5,558 bases of DNA from Gallionellaceae bacterium (GTDB taxonomy: Bacteria > Pseudomonadota > Gammaproteobacteria > Burkholderiales > Gallionellaceae): NCBI GenBank assembly GCA_031277195.1, contig JAITMU010000157.1:1-5558 (forward strand), in the 5' to 3' direction. Position 1 is the stretch's first letter. Every line of letters begins with the position of its first letter. The notes under the pieces were generated by a model. It ran no database searches. It worked only from the letters and a program-made list of their open reading frames with translations, and was not told where the DNA came from. The position numbers and the translations under genes are program-made. Shown here in pieces: positions 1-4,979 of this stretch.

Positions 1-798
1 CTCAACCTGACCCACCCGAACTGGGTGCAAGTATTCAGCGATACGGAATTCGACCTGCTGGATTCGCTCTCCCCCGCCGAACGGGAAACGTCGCTGGCGC
101 AACTGGAGCAGAGCGGTTCGCAATGCCTGATCGCTTCGGGCGCGCGCGAAATTCCGCAAATGCTGATGGATTACGCTGATCGCACGCGCACGCCCCTGCT
201 CCATTCGCCGCAACCCAGCGTGCACCTGATGTGGTTGTTGCGCGATTACATCGTCAAGACGCTGGCCGAATCCACCTCGCTGCACGGCGTGCTGCTGGAC
301 GTGCTCGGCGTCGGCGTGCTGATCACCGGCGACAGCGGCGTCGGCAAAAGCGAACTGGGTCTGGAACTCATCACGCGCGGCAACGGACTGGTCGCCGATG
401 ACGTCGCCGAAATCTACCGCATCGCGCCCGACACGCTGGAAGGCCGCAGTCCCGAATTGCTGCGCGACTTCCTCGAAGTGCGCGGCCTGGGCATGTTGAA
501 CATCCGCACCATGTTCGGCGAAACCGCCGTGCGGCGGAAAAAAAACCTGAAGCTGATCGTGCATTTGCACCGTCCGACCGGCAGCGATCTGGCTCAACTC
601 GAACGTCTGCCGCTCAACGCGAGCTATCAGGAAATTCTCGGCGTTCAGGTCAGCACCGTCAGCATCCCCGTGGTCGCCGGTCGCAACCTCGCCGTGCTGG
701 TGGAAGCCGCCGCGCGCAATTTCGTGATGAAGCAGCGCGGAATTGACACGATGCAGGAATTCATCGGCCGACATGAGCAGCATTTGGCGGAACAGTGA
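1..798 (+). CDS. hprK: HPr kinase/phosphorylase, 5'-truncated by window edge
   Basis: HprK phosphorylates and dephosphorylates a serine of HPr, a small PTS phosphocarrier, in the cytoplasm. The frame is open from base 1. A GTG at 25 could be read as a start, but the codons before it (LNLTHPNW) continue the usual HprK sequence around an LNLxHPNxVQV motif, so the gene begins outside the window. About 265 of the family's usual ~310-325 residues are present. Visible motifs are the Walker A GDSGVGKS (nt 328-351), preceded by HGVLLDVLGVGVLI with the conserved His; the ADD element after LITRGNGLV; and the HprK signature EVRGLGMLNI (nt 475-504), linked to the phosphorylase activity. The C-terminal helical part is complete. 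The TGA stop (796-798) lies 8 nt before the preferred rapZ ATG, so the two are probably co-transcribed. In betaproteobacteria this pair usually follows ptsN. The family call is secure; the N-terminal domain is not visible. Confidence 0.97.
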   Translation, partial: LNLTHPNWVQVFSDTEFDLLDSLSPAERETSLAQLEQSGSQCLIASGAREIPQMLMDYADRTRTPLLHSPQPSVHLMWLLRDYIVKTLAESTSLHGVLLDVLGVGVLITGDSGVGKSELGLELITRGNGLVADDVAEIYRIAPDTLEGRSPELLRDFLEVRGLGMLNIRTMFGETAVRRKKNLKLIVHLHRPTGSDLAQLERLPLNASYQEILGVQVSTVSIPVVAGRNLAVLVEAAARNFVMKQRGIDTMQEFIGRHEQHLAEQ

Positions 799-806
799 TC
801 CAGCCC

Positions 807-1673
807 ATGCAACTTTTCATCATCAGCGGCCTCTCCGGCTCCGGCAAAAGCGTGGCGATCAGGGCGCTGGAGGACAACGGCTATTACTGCGTCGATAACC
901 TGCCCTCCGACCTGCTGACGGTGCTGGTCGGCACCCTGCTGCGTAGCGGCAATACGCGCATCGCGGTCAGCGTGGATGTGCGCAGCGGCAACAGCGTGCA
1001 GCAGCTTCCGCTGCATGTCGAGCAGCTCAAGCAACAGGGGCTGGACGTTCACCTCCTGTTCCTCGACGCAAAAACCGACACGCTGGTGAAGCGTTTTTCC
1101 GAAACGCGCCGCCACCATCCGCTCAGCGAATATTCGACGGAATCGGGGCTGACGCTGCCCGAGGCGGTGCAGCGCGAACGCGAACTGCTCGCCAACATTG
1201 CCTCCATCGGCCACCACATCGACACCAGCGACCTCAGCGCGAACGCGCTGCGTCTGTGGATCCGCGATTTCATCCGGATCGACCGCGCCCAACTGATTCT
1301 GCTGTTTCAGTCGTTCGGCTTCAAGAACGGCATCCCGCTCGACGCCGACATGGTGTTCGACACGCGCAGTCTGCCCAATCCCCATTACGATCCCGTGTTG
1401 CGCCCGCTGACTGGCCGTGATTCGCCCGTCATCGAATTTCTCGACCGCGAACCTGCGGTGCAAAAAATGTACGACGACATCCGTCGTTTCATCGACGACT
1501 GGCTGCCCAGTTTCATCGCCGACAATCGCAGCTACCTTACCGTCGCGCTCGGCTGCACTGGCGGACAACACCGCTCCGTCTATCTGGTGGAACGACTGGC
1601 GCGGCATTTCAGCGATCAGCAGCAAGTGTTGCTGCGGCATCGGGAACTGGAACCGGAGAGCCTGAAATCGTAG
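807..1673 (+). CDS. rapZ: RNase adapter protein RapZ (nucleotide-binding, P-loop)
   Basis: In enterobacteria RapZ binds the small RNA GlmZ and presents it to RNase E, tuning GlmS and amino-sugar supply; its function in this lineage is less certain. The 288-residue product matches the E. coli length (284). It shows Walker A GLSGSGKS (residues 8-15), YYCVDNLP (26-33), DVRSG (57-61), LLFLDA (83-88), RRHHPLS (101-107), LPNPH (189-193) and the C-terminal GCTGGQHRSVY block (249-259). ATG 807 is preferred over GTG 795, which overlaps the hprK stop, because MQLxxISGLSGSGKS is the normal N-terminus; neither start has a well-spaced ribosome binding site. After RHRELE the protein ends PESLKS, whereas E. 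coli ends with the basic EKRKP, so the basic residues needed there for GlmZ binding (K270, K281, R282, K283) are not conserved. The TAG stop is part of a REP-type repeat beginning at 1669. Confidence 0.96.
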   Translation: MQLFIISGLSGSGKSVAIRALEDNGYYCVDNLPSDLLTVLVGTLLRSGNTRIAVSVDVRSGNSVQQLPLHVEQLKQQGLDVHLLFLDAKTDTLVKRFSETRRHHPLSEYSTESGLTLPEAVQRERELLANIASIGHHIDTSDLSANALRLWIRDFIRIDRAQLILLFQSFGFKNGIPLDADMVFDTRSLPNPHYDPVLRPLTGRDSPVIEFLDREPAVQKMYDDIRRFIDDWLPSFIADNRSYLTVALGCTGGQHRSVYLVERLARHFSDQQQVLLRHRELEPESLKS

Positions 1674-1703
1674 GCTGGGATGCAACGAAGTGGAATCCCA
1701 GCG
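1669..1703 (+). repeat. REP-type hairpin repeat, copy 1
   Basis: A 35-nt unit beginning CGTAG, followed by a perfect 8-bp stem GCTGGGAT (1674-1681) / ATCCCAGC (1695-1702) with a 13-nt loop. GTAG immediately 5' of a hairpin is the hallmark of repetitive extragenic palindromes mobilised by REP-associated tyrosine transposases. It overlaps the last codon and stop of rapZ. There is no T-run after the stem, so it is not a standard terminator. No transposase gene lies in the window. Confidence 0.75.
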
Positions 1704-1729
1704 TTACGGACAGAAATCAGACAACCGCT

Positions 1730-1764
1730 CGCTGGAATTACGCTGCGCTTCATTCCAGCCTACG
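1730..1764 (-). repeat. REP-type hairpin repeat, copy 2 (inverted)
   Basis: Read on the minus strand, this is the same 35-nt unit as at 1669-1703: CGTAG then GCTGGAAT (complement of 1752-1759) pairing with ATTCCAGC (complement of 1731-1738), again with a 13-nt loop. The two units face each other across 26 nt, the usual arrangement of a bacterial interspersed mosaic element. A G:C stem pair of copy 1 is an A:T pair here, so pairing is kept although the sequence has changed. Confidence 0.75.
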
Positions 1765-1794
1765 ATGTTGTGGAGAGAAATAACTCCGCCGTTG

Positions 1795-1825
1795 TTTTCT
1801 CTGTAATCTCTGTGTACCCTGCGAC
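1795..1825. repeat. Degenerate CACAGAGA-type dispersed repeat
   Basis: The stretch TTTTCTCTGTAATCTCTGTG and the bases after it resemble, with several differences, the arm at 2771-2799 (TTTTCTCCGTGTCTCTGTGT and onward). It ends just before the ATG at 1828 and occupies the place where a ribosome binding site would be expected. It is probably an older or related copy of the repeat family that forms the inverted repeat at 2701-2809. Similarity was judged by eye. Confidence 0.4.
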
Positions 1826-1827
1826 AA

Positions 1828-2211
1828 ATGCTTTCCCATCTTTCCCTCCCTCAAATCAAACCCGGCGACTGGTTCACGCTGTTCGCTGGCATGGCGGGCG
1901 TCGCTTTTCTCGCCGCCACGCTCTGGCAGGGTGGCGCGGCGGACAAGGCGGTCATTCGCAGCGGCGGAAAAATTTTTCGGGAAGCGTCGCTTGCGACGAA
2001 CCAGACCATAGACGTTCCGGGGCCGCTCGGCGTCACCCACATCGCCATCACCGACCGCCGCGTGCGCGTCGCATCCGACCCCAGTCCGCGCCAATACTGC
2101 GTGCGCCAGGGCTGGATCGCGCAGGCGGGTGAAATCGCCATCTGTCTGCCCAATCAGGTGAGCGTGGAATTGCGCGGAAGGCAACGCAACTATGACAGCC
2201 TCAACTATTAA
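1828..2211 (+). CDS. NusG domain II-containing protein, membrane-anchored
   Basis: A 127-residue protein with one N-terminal membrane segment (about residues 15-33, FTLFAGMAGVAFLAATLW) followed by a small soluble domain, probably periplasmic. That domain matches the stand-alone NusG domain II family (PF07009): WQGGxADKAVIRxGG, then VPGPLGVTHIAITDRRVRV, then PRQYCVRQGW (88-96), the CLPNQVSVEL block (106-115), and a YDSLNY C-terminus. Two cysteines (C91, C106) sit in the conserved blocks. Despite the name it has no NusG N-terminal transcription domain. The molecular role is not established; in many genomes such genes lie beside Gx-family and ApbE-type flavin transferase genes, suggesting a link to membrane redox systems (inference). 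ATG 1828 has no recognisable ribosome binding site; the next Met (1888) would cut into the membrane segment. It overlaps the next gene by 20 nt. Confidence 0.88.
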   Translation: MLSHLSLPQIKPGDWFTLFAGMAGVAFLAATLWQGGAADKAVIRSGGKIFREASLATNQTIDVPGPLGVTHIAITDRRVRVASDPSPRQYCVRQGWIAQAGEIAICLPNQVSVELRGRQRNYDSLNY

Positions 2212-2764
2212 ACTGATCAGTACGCCGGAAGACCACCACCTCGCGCGCATGGCGGCGCTGGCGTTTGGCCTGTCCACGCTGGAAATGGCGTTTCCGTCGC
2301 CCTTGCCCGGCGTGAAACCGGGGCTGGCGAACATCGTCACCTTGATCGTGCTGACGCGCTACGGCTGGCGCGCGGCGGCCTGGGTAACGATGCTGCGCGT
2401 GATGGCGGGCGGATTATTGTTCGGCAGTTTCCTTGCGCCCGGATTTTTCCTCAGCGTGTCCGGCGCATTGTGCAGCCTCGTCATGCTGGGCGCGTGCAGC
2501 CATCTGCCGACGCGCTGGTTCGGGACGGTAACGCAAAGCATCCTTGCCGCCTTCGCGCACATCACCGGACAATTATGTCTGGCCTATTTCTTGCTGATTC
2601 CGCATGTCGGCCTGCTGTACCTCGTGCCGATTTTTGCCGCGGCGGCGTTGCTGTTCGGCACGGTAAACGGGTTGATTGCGGCGCGTTATCTGAATACCGA
2701 AAAACCTTTTAACCACAGAGACACAGAGACACAGAGAAAAACAGGAGAACCCTATGCCATTTGA
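2192..2764 (+). CDS. Gx transporter family / heptaprenyl diphosphate synthase component I-like membrane protein
   Basis: A 190-residue, strongly hydrophobic protein with about five predicted membrane segments (roughly 18-35, 45-57, 62-103 as one or two segments, 112-135, 138-165). The motif PLPGVKPGLANIVTL (37-51), the FGSFLAPGFFLSVSGAL stretch (77-92) and the family's small size match PF07456. Members are annotated either as component I of heptaprenyl diphosphate synthase or as 'Gx transporter', and resemble the substrate-binding subunits of ECF transporters; the substrate is unknown. The start at 2192 overlaps the NusG domain II gene by 20 nt, with GGAAGG (2176-2181) 10 nt upstream. Residues ~171-190 (KPFNHRDTETQRKTGEPYAI) are encoded by the left arm and centre of the inverted repeat at 2701-2809 and do not look like a native C-terminus. 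The natural end was probably near RYLNTE. Confidence 0.85.
   Translation: MTASTIKLISTPEDHHLARMAALAFGLSTLEMAFPSPLPGVKPGLANIVTLIVLTRYGWRAAAWVTMLRVMAGGLLFGSFLAPGFFLSVSGALCSLVMLGACSHLPTRWFGTVTQSILAAFAHITGQLCLAYFLLIPHVGLLYLVPIFAAAALLFGTVNGLIAARYLNTEKPFNHRDTETQRKTGEPYAI
2743..2747 (+). promoter_or_regulatory. Strong ribosome binding site of leader ORF
   Basis: AGGAG lies 6 nt before the ATG at 2754, in the unpaired spacer of the inverted repeat. It is the best Shine-Dalgarno sequence in the GC-rich part of the window and does not belong to any long gene. Confidence 0.6.
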
Positions 2765-2819
2765 TTTTGCTTTTCTCCGTGTCTCTGTGTCTCTGTGGTG
2801 GAAGGTTTTGCCCTTATGA
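2754..2819 (+). CDS. Putative 21-codon leader peptide upstream of ubiX
   Basis: The ORF starts with ATG six nt after AGGAG, begins MPFDFAFLRVSVSLWW, and ends with a TGA that overlaps the ubiX start in the sequence ATGA (2816-2819). Its start lies before the Gx stop (2762-2764), so it links the two genes. Most of it is translated from the right arm of the inverted repeat. A ribosome on this ORF would open the stem that holds the ubiX ribosome binding site and would terminate exactly at the ubiX start, a layout typical of translational coupling. The peptide itself is probably unimportant; no homologue is recognised. It could be a chance product of the spacer sequence, but the spacing and the ATGA overlap are notable. 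Confidence 0.4.
   Translation: MPFDFAFLRVSVSLWWKVLPL
2800..2805 (+). promoter_or_regulatory. ubiX: ubiX ribosome binding site inside an inverted-repeat arm
   Basis: GGAAGG lies 10 nt before the ATG at 2816. It supports this start over the GTG at 2795, and it falls within the right arm of the inverted repeat, so it can be sequestered by pairing with 2701-2710. Confidence 0.55.
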
Positions 2820-3427
2820 CGAAAACGATCACCCTCGCCCTCACCGGCGCATCCGGCATGCCCTACGCGATGCGCCTGCTCGAATGCCTGCTCGCCAGCG
2901 GTCAGCATGTGCAGTTGGCGTATTCGCAAGCCGCGCAGATGGTGACGAAACAGGAACTCGATTTCACCCTGCCCAGCCGTCCGCAGGACGCGGAAAAAGC
3001 GCTGGCTGAACGCCTGGGCGCATTCACCGGCGAACTGCGCGTGTATGGCATCAACGACTGGTACGCGCCGATGGCGTCCGGCTCCAATCCGGGCGACGCG
3101 ATGGTGGTGTGCCCCTGCACCATGGGCACGCTGGGCAAGATCGCCGCTGGCATCGGCGACGACCTCATCGCCCGCGCAGCAGACGTGATGCTGAAAGAAA
3201 AACGCCCGCTGATTCTCGTGCCGCGCGAAACGCCGTTCTCCGCCATTCATCTTGAGAACATGCTGCGACTCTCGCACGCGGGCGCGGTGATTCTGCCGCC
3301 AAACCCGGGCTTCTATCATCATCCCGAAAGCGTGGAGGATCTAGTCGATTTCGTCGTGGCGCGCATTCTCGATCATCTGGGCGTGAAGCAAACCTTGATG
3401 GCGCGCTGGGGCGAAAAACATGCCTGA
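2816..3427 (+). CDS. ubiX: Flavin prenyltransferase UbiX
   Basis: UbiX joins a dimethylallyl group to reduced FMN, making prenylated FMN, the cofactor of UbiD-type decarboxylases (3-octaprenyl-4-hydroxybenzoate decarboxylation in ubiquinone synthesis). The 203-residue product has the expected length. Visible are the N-terminal LTGASGMPYA (9-18), MASGS (87-91), CPCTMGTLGKIAAGIGDDLI (99-118), R120, K127, LVPRETP with R137-E138 (134-140), HLENMLRL (145-152), Y167 in GFYHHP and R183 in VARILDHLG. With an offset of two these match the active-site residues known from Pseudomonas UbiX (R122, K129, R139, E140, Y169, R185). ATG 2816 is chosen over GTG 2795 because MTKTITLALTGASG is the normal start and GGAAGG precedes it. 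The start overlaps the leader-ORF stop (ATGA), and the stop overlaps the hydrolase start. No ubiD is in the window. Confidence 0.96.
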   Translation: MTKTITLALTGASGMPYAMRLLECLLASGQHVQLAYSQAAQMVTKQELDFTLPSRPQDAEKALAERLGAFTGELRVYGINDWYAPMASGSNPGDAMVVCPCTMGTLGKIAAGIGDDLIARAADVMLKEKRPLILVPRETPFSAIHLENMLRLSHAGAVILPPNPGFYHHPESVEDLVDFVVARILDHLGVKQTLMARWGEKHA

Positions 3428-4796
3428 CAAACCCAGGCAGGCTGTCATCCTGATTCACGGCATCGGCGAGCAGCGCCCAATGGAAACGTTGCGCGGCTTC
3501 GTCAATGCCATTCTGCCGCCACGGGGAATGGACACCAGCTATTACAGCAAGCCGGATTTGCTCGCCAACAATTTCGACTTGCGGCGTCTGGCGAGCGCGG
3601 GCGGACGCAACGCGCGCACCGATTTTTACGAATTCTATTGGGCGCACCTGATGCCGACCGCCGCCTGGGATCGGCTGGTCAGTTGGTTCTGGAGCCTGAT
3701 GCGCCACACCTGGAGCAACGTGCCGAGCGAAATGCGCGGCCTGTGGATATGGAGCTGGGTCGCCACCTTGTTCATCTTCGGCGCAGGCGCGGTTCAAGCC
3801 ATACGCTTTCTGGCTGGCTACCCCATCGCCGCCGATTGGGCGGGAAATTTGCCCTGGATTTTTATCGCGCTGGGCGCGCTGATCTCAACCATCCTGCGCG
3901 CCTACGTCGGCGACGCCGCCATTTATCTCAGCCCCAGTCCGCGCAACATCGAAGCGCGCCAGAAAATCCGCGAAGCGGGAATGGCATTGCTGGAACGCAT
4001 TGCGACGACCCAGGACTATGACCGCATCATCATCGTCGGTCACAGTCTGGGCAGCGTCATCGGCTACGACATCCTGACCTTCTCCTGGCAACGCCACAGC
4101 ATCGCCGTTCGCGAGCGCCTCTGCGATCAATGGCGCAAAGGAGAATTTCCGGGCAACAAAATCGAGACCACAATCAAACAGGCTGAAACGCTGGCCAAGA
4201 ACATCAGCGACGAACAGGAACACAAGCCGCAGCAAATCAGCCCGCGCGCGGCGGAGTGGCAGGCCAGCGCGCGGGAAATTCATGCCGAACAAAAAGCGCG
4301 CGGCGACGGTTGGCTGGTCACGGATTTCATCACCCTCGGCAGCCCGCTGGCGCATGGCTCCATGCTGCTGGCAAAAGGCCTCGACGATTTCAAATGCCGC
4401 ATGCAGGAACGCGAACTCCCCCGCTGCCCGCCCGCCGGAGAACAGAATGGAAAATTTTCCTTCGACCATCGGGACGTGGACAATCAAGACCGACCGCAAC
4501 ACGCAACCGTGCTGCACGACGCAGCCGTCTTTGCCGCAACCACCTGGACAAACCTCTACTTCCCCAGCCGCCATCTCCTCATCGGCGACTTCATCGGCGG
4601 CCCCGTGTCCCCGCTATTCGGCCCGGGCGTTTTGGATGTCCCCGTCAAAACGCACACCTGGGGCGGCTGGCTGGCGCACACGCATTACTGGCGCTACCAC
4701 CCGAACGACACCGACAAAGCGACAGCGCCGATCGCGCGCTTGAAGGAAGCGCTGGATTTGAACAGAAGGAAATACCCGCCGACGCAAAAACCGTAG
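3420..4796 (+). CDS. Membrane-associated alpha/beta-hydrolase-fold protein
   Basis: A 458-residue protein of unknown substrate. The N-terminus has AVILIHGIGEQRP (8-20), the strand and oxyanion-type HGxG motif. The nucleophile elbow GHSLGS (207-212) gives the predicted catalytic S209 after strand IIIV. GSPLAHG (307-313) is a lipase-like later motif. D390 in LLIGDFIGGPVS and H420 or H422 in LAHTHYW are candidates for the remaining triad residues (inference). Between HGIGEQ and GHSLGS is an insertion with a Trp-rich stretch (83-113) and two likely membrane segments (about 109-134 and 143-162). Residues ~224-300 form a charged, mostly helical lid-like insert. The start overlaps the ubiX stop in ATGCCTGA, implying coupled translation, but no functional link to prenyl-FMN is evident. 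Its TAG stop lies in a CGTAG motif like that ending rapZ. A lipase, esterase or acyltransferase role is possible; this is not a recognised named gene. Confidence 0.8.
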   Translation: MPDKPRQAVILIHGIGEQRPMETLRGFVNAILPPRGMDTSYYSKPDLLANNFDLRRLASAGGRNARTDFYEFYWAHLMPTAAWDRLVSWFWSLMRHTWSNVPSEMRGLWIWSWVATLFIFGAGAVQAIRFLAGYPIAADWAGNLPWIFIALGALISTILRAYVGDAAIYLSPSPRNIEARQKIREAGMALLERIATTQDYDRIIIVGHSLGSVIGYDILTFSWQRHSIAVRERLCDQWRKGEFPGNKIETTIKQAETLAKNISDEQEHKPQQISPRAAEWQASAREIHAEQKARGDGWLVTDFITLGSPLAHGSMLLAKGLDDFKCRMQERELPRCPPAGEQNGKFSFDHRDVDNQDRPQHATVLHDAAVFAATTWTNLYFPSRHLLIGDFIGGPVSPLFGPGVLDVPVKTHTWGGWLAHTHYWRYHPNDTDKATAPIARLKEALDLNRRKYPPTQKP

Positions 4797-4851
4797 GATA
4801 GCTTGGGTATGGCAATGCTCATCAACGAACACTGCCACGCTCAAGCCATCC
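4792..4851. repeat. Degenerate REP-like element / imperfect hairpin after the hydrolase gene
   Basis: CGTAG (4792-4796) is followed by GATAGC (4797-4802), which can pair with GCTCATC (4817-4823) with one bulged base around a 14-nt loop, the same plan as the REP copies at 1669 and 1730. A longer alternative fold pairs 4796-4814 with 4833-4851: 15 of 19 positions are Watson-Crick, two are G-T and two are A-C, with an 18-nt loop. AAAATTTT follows shortly after, so a weak terminator role is possible. The sequence is diverged and the REP assignment is tentative. Confidence 0.4.
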
Positions 4852-4922
4852 GGAAAATTTTGGGTTTGCTTAAATGGAAGGACGGTTTGTTTTTATTGAT
4901 GGAATTGACGGTCGAAGAAGAT

Positions 4923-4957
4923 TAGACGACGCTGGCGGTGCTAGAATTTGTCGTCTA
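4923..4957. repeat. Perfect 8-bp inverted repeat flanking a possible promoter
   Basis: TAGACGAC (4923-4930) and GTCGTCTA (4950-4957) are perfect inverted copies separated by 19 nt. The pairing can be extended by three further positions as one A-T pair and two G-T pairs. The interval contains the TGCTAGAAT motif. It could be an operator, a hairpin at the transcript start, or part of a recombination site. Confidence 0.45.
4939..4947 (+). promoter_or_regulatory. Possible extended -10 promoter of the lipoprotein gene
   Basis: TGCTAGAAT matches the extended -10 pattern TGnTATAAT with one difference. It lies 37 nt before the ATG at 4985, so transcription would start near 4954. No good -35 box is present at 16-18 nt spacing, which is common for extended -10 promoters. 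Confidence 0.3.
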
Positions 4958-4973
4958 GTTGTAGTTAGGCGTT

Positions 4974-4979
4974 AGGAGA
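4974..4979 (+). promoter_or_regulatory. Ribosome binding site of the lipoprotein gene
   Basis: AGGAGA lies 5 nt before the ATG at 4985. It is a strong, well-spaced Shine-Dalgarno sequence and decides this start. Confidence 0.65.

Larger units (their letters stand above)
2701..2809. repeat. Long near-perfect inverted repeat of the CACAGAGACACAGAGA family
   Basis: Left arm 2701-2740 and right arm 2771-2809 are inverted copies. In the core, 2712-2740 against 2771-2799, 28 of 29 positions are complementary; outward the match continues as AAAACCTT with a one-base indel. The spacer is 30 nt (2741-2770). The core unit CACAGAGACACAGAGA belongs to a type of dispersed repeat seen in many bacterial genomes whose translation gives the peptide NHRDTETQRK. 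In RNA the arms would form a stem of almost 40 bp. The left arm lies in the Gx coding region, and the right arm contains the GGAAGG ribosome binding site of ubiX. There is no T-run after the stem, so it is not an ordinary intrinsic terminator. Confidence 0.9.

Noticed and set aside
795..797. GTG as rapZ start, overlapping the hprK stop as GTGA
   Set aside because: It adds four residues before the conserved MQLFIISGLSGSGKS start. ATG 807 fits the family better, although a coupling start at 795 cannot be fully excluded.
645..1685. Long minus-strand open frame of 346 codons opposite rapZ
   Set aside because: It is a composition-driven antisense frame of a GC-rich gene. The plus strand encodes a full RapZ with all family motifs, and the antisense product has no recognisable domain.
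1669..1764. REP pair as an intrinsic terminator after rapZ
   Set aside because: No T-run follows either stem, and the units have the GTAG-hairpin form of REP elements. They may still slow transcription or stabilise the upstream mRNA.
2795..2797. GTG as ubiX start
   Set aside because: It lies in the repeat arm, adds seven non-conserved residues and would leave GGAAGG inside the coding region. ATG 2816 is the family-consistent start.
2701..2809. CACAGAGA repeat as a CRISPR array or insertion-sequence end
   Set aside because: There are only two inverted units with no regular spacers, no transposase and no target duplication. It fits a dispersed palindromic repeat instead.
2573..3322. Minus-strand open frame of 249 codons opposite ubiX
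   Set aside because: It runs through ubiX and both arms of the inverted repeat, and much of its end is repeat-derived peptide. Not a credible protein.
3885..4574. Minus-strand open frame of 229 codons opposite the hydrolase gene
   Set aside because: Antisense shadow of a clear coding frame, without family motifs or a plausible ribosome binding site.
4874..4975. 33-codon plus-strand ORF before the lipoprotein gene
   Set aside because: No ribosome binding site at suitable spacing, no recognisable family, and its second half consists of the inverted-repeat region and GTTAGG repeats.
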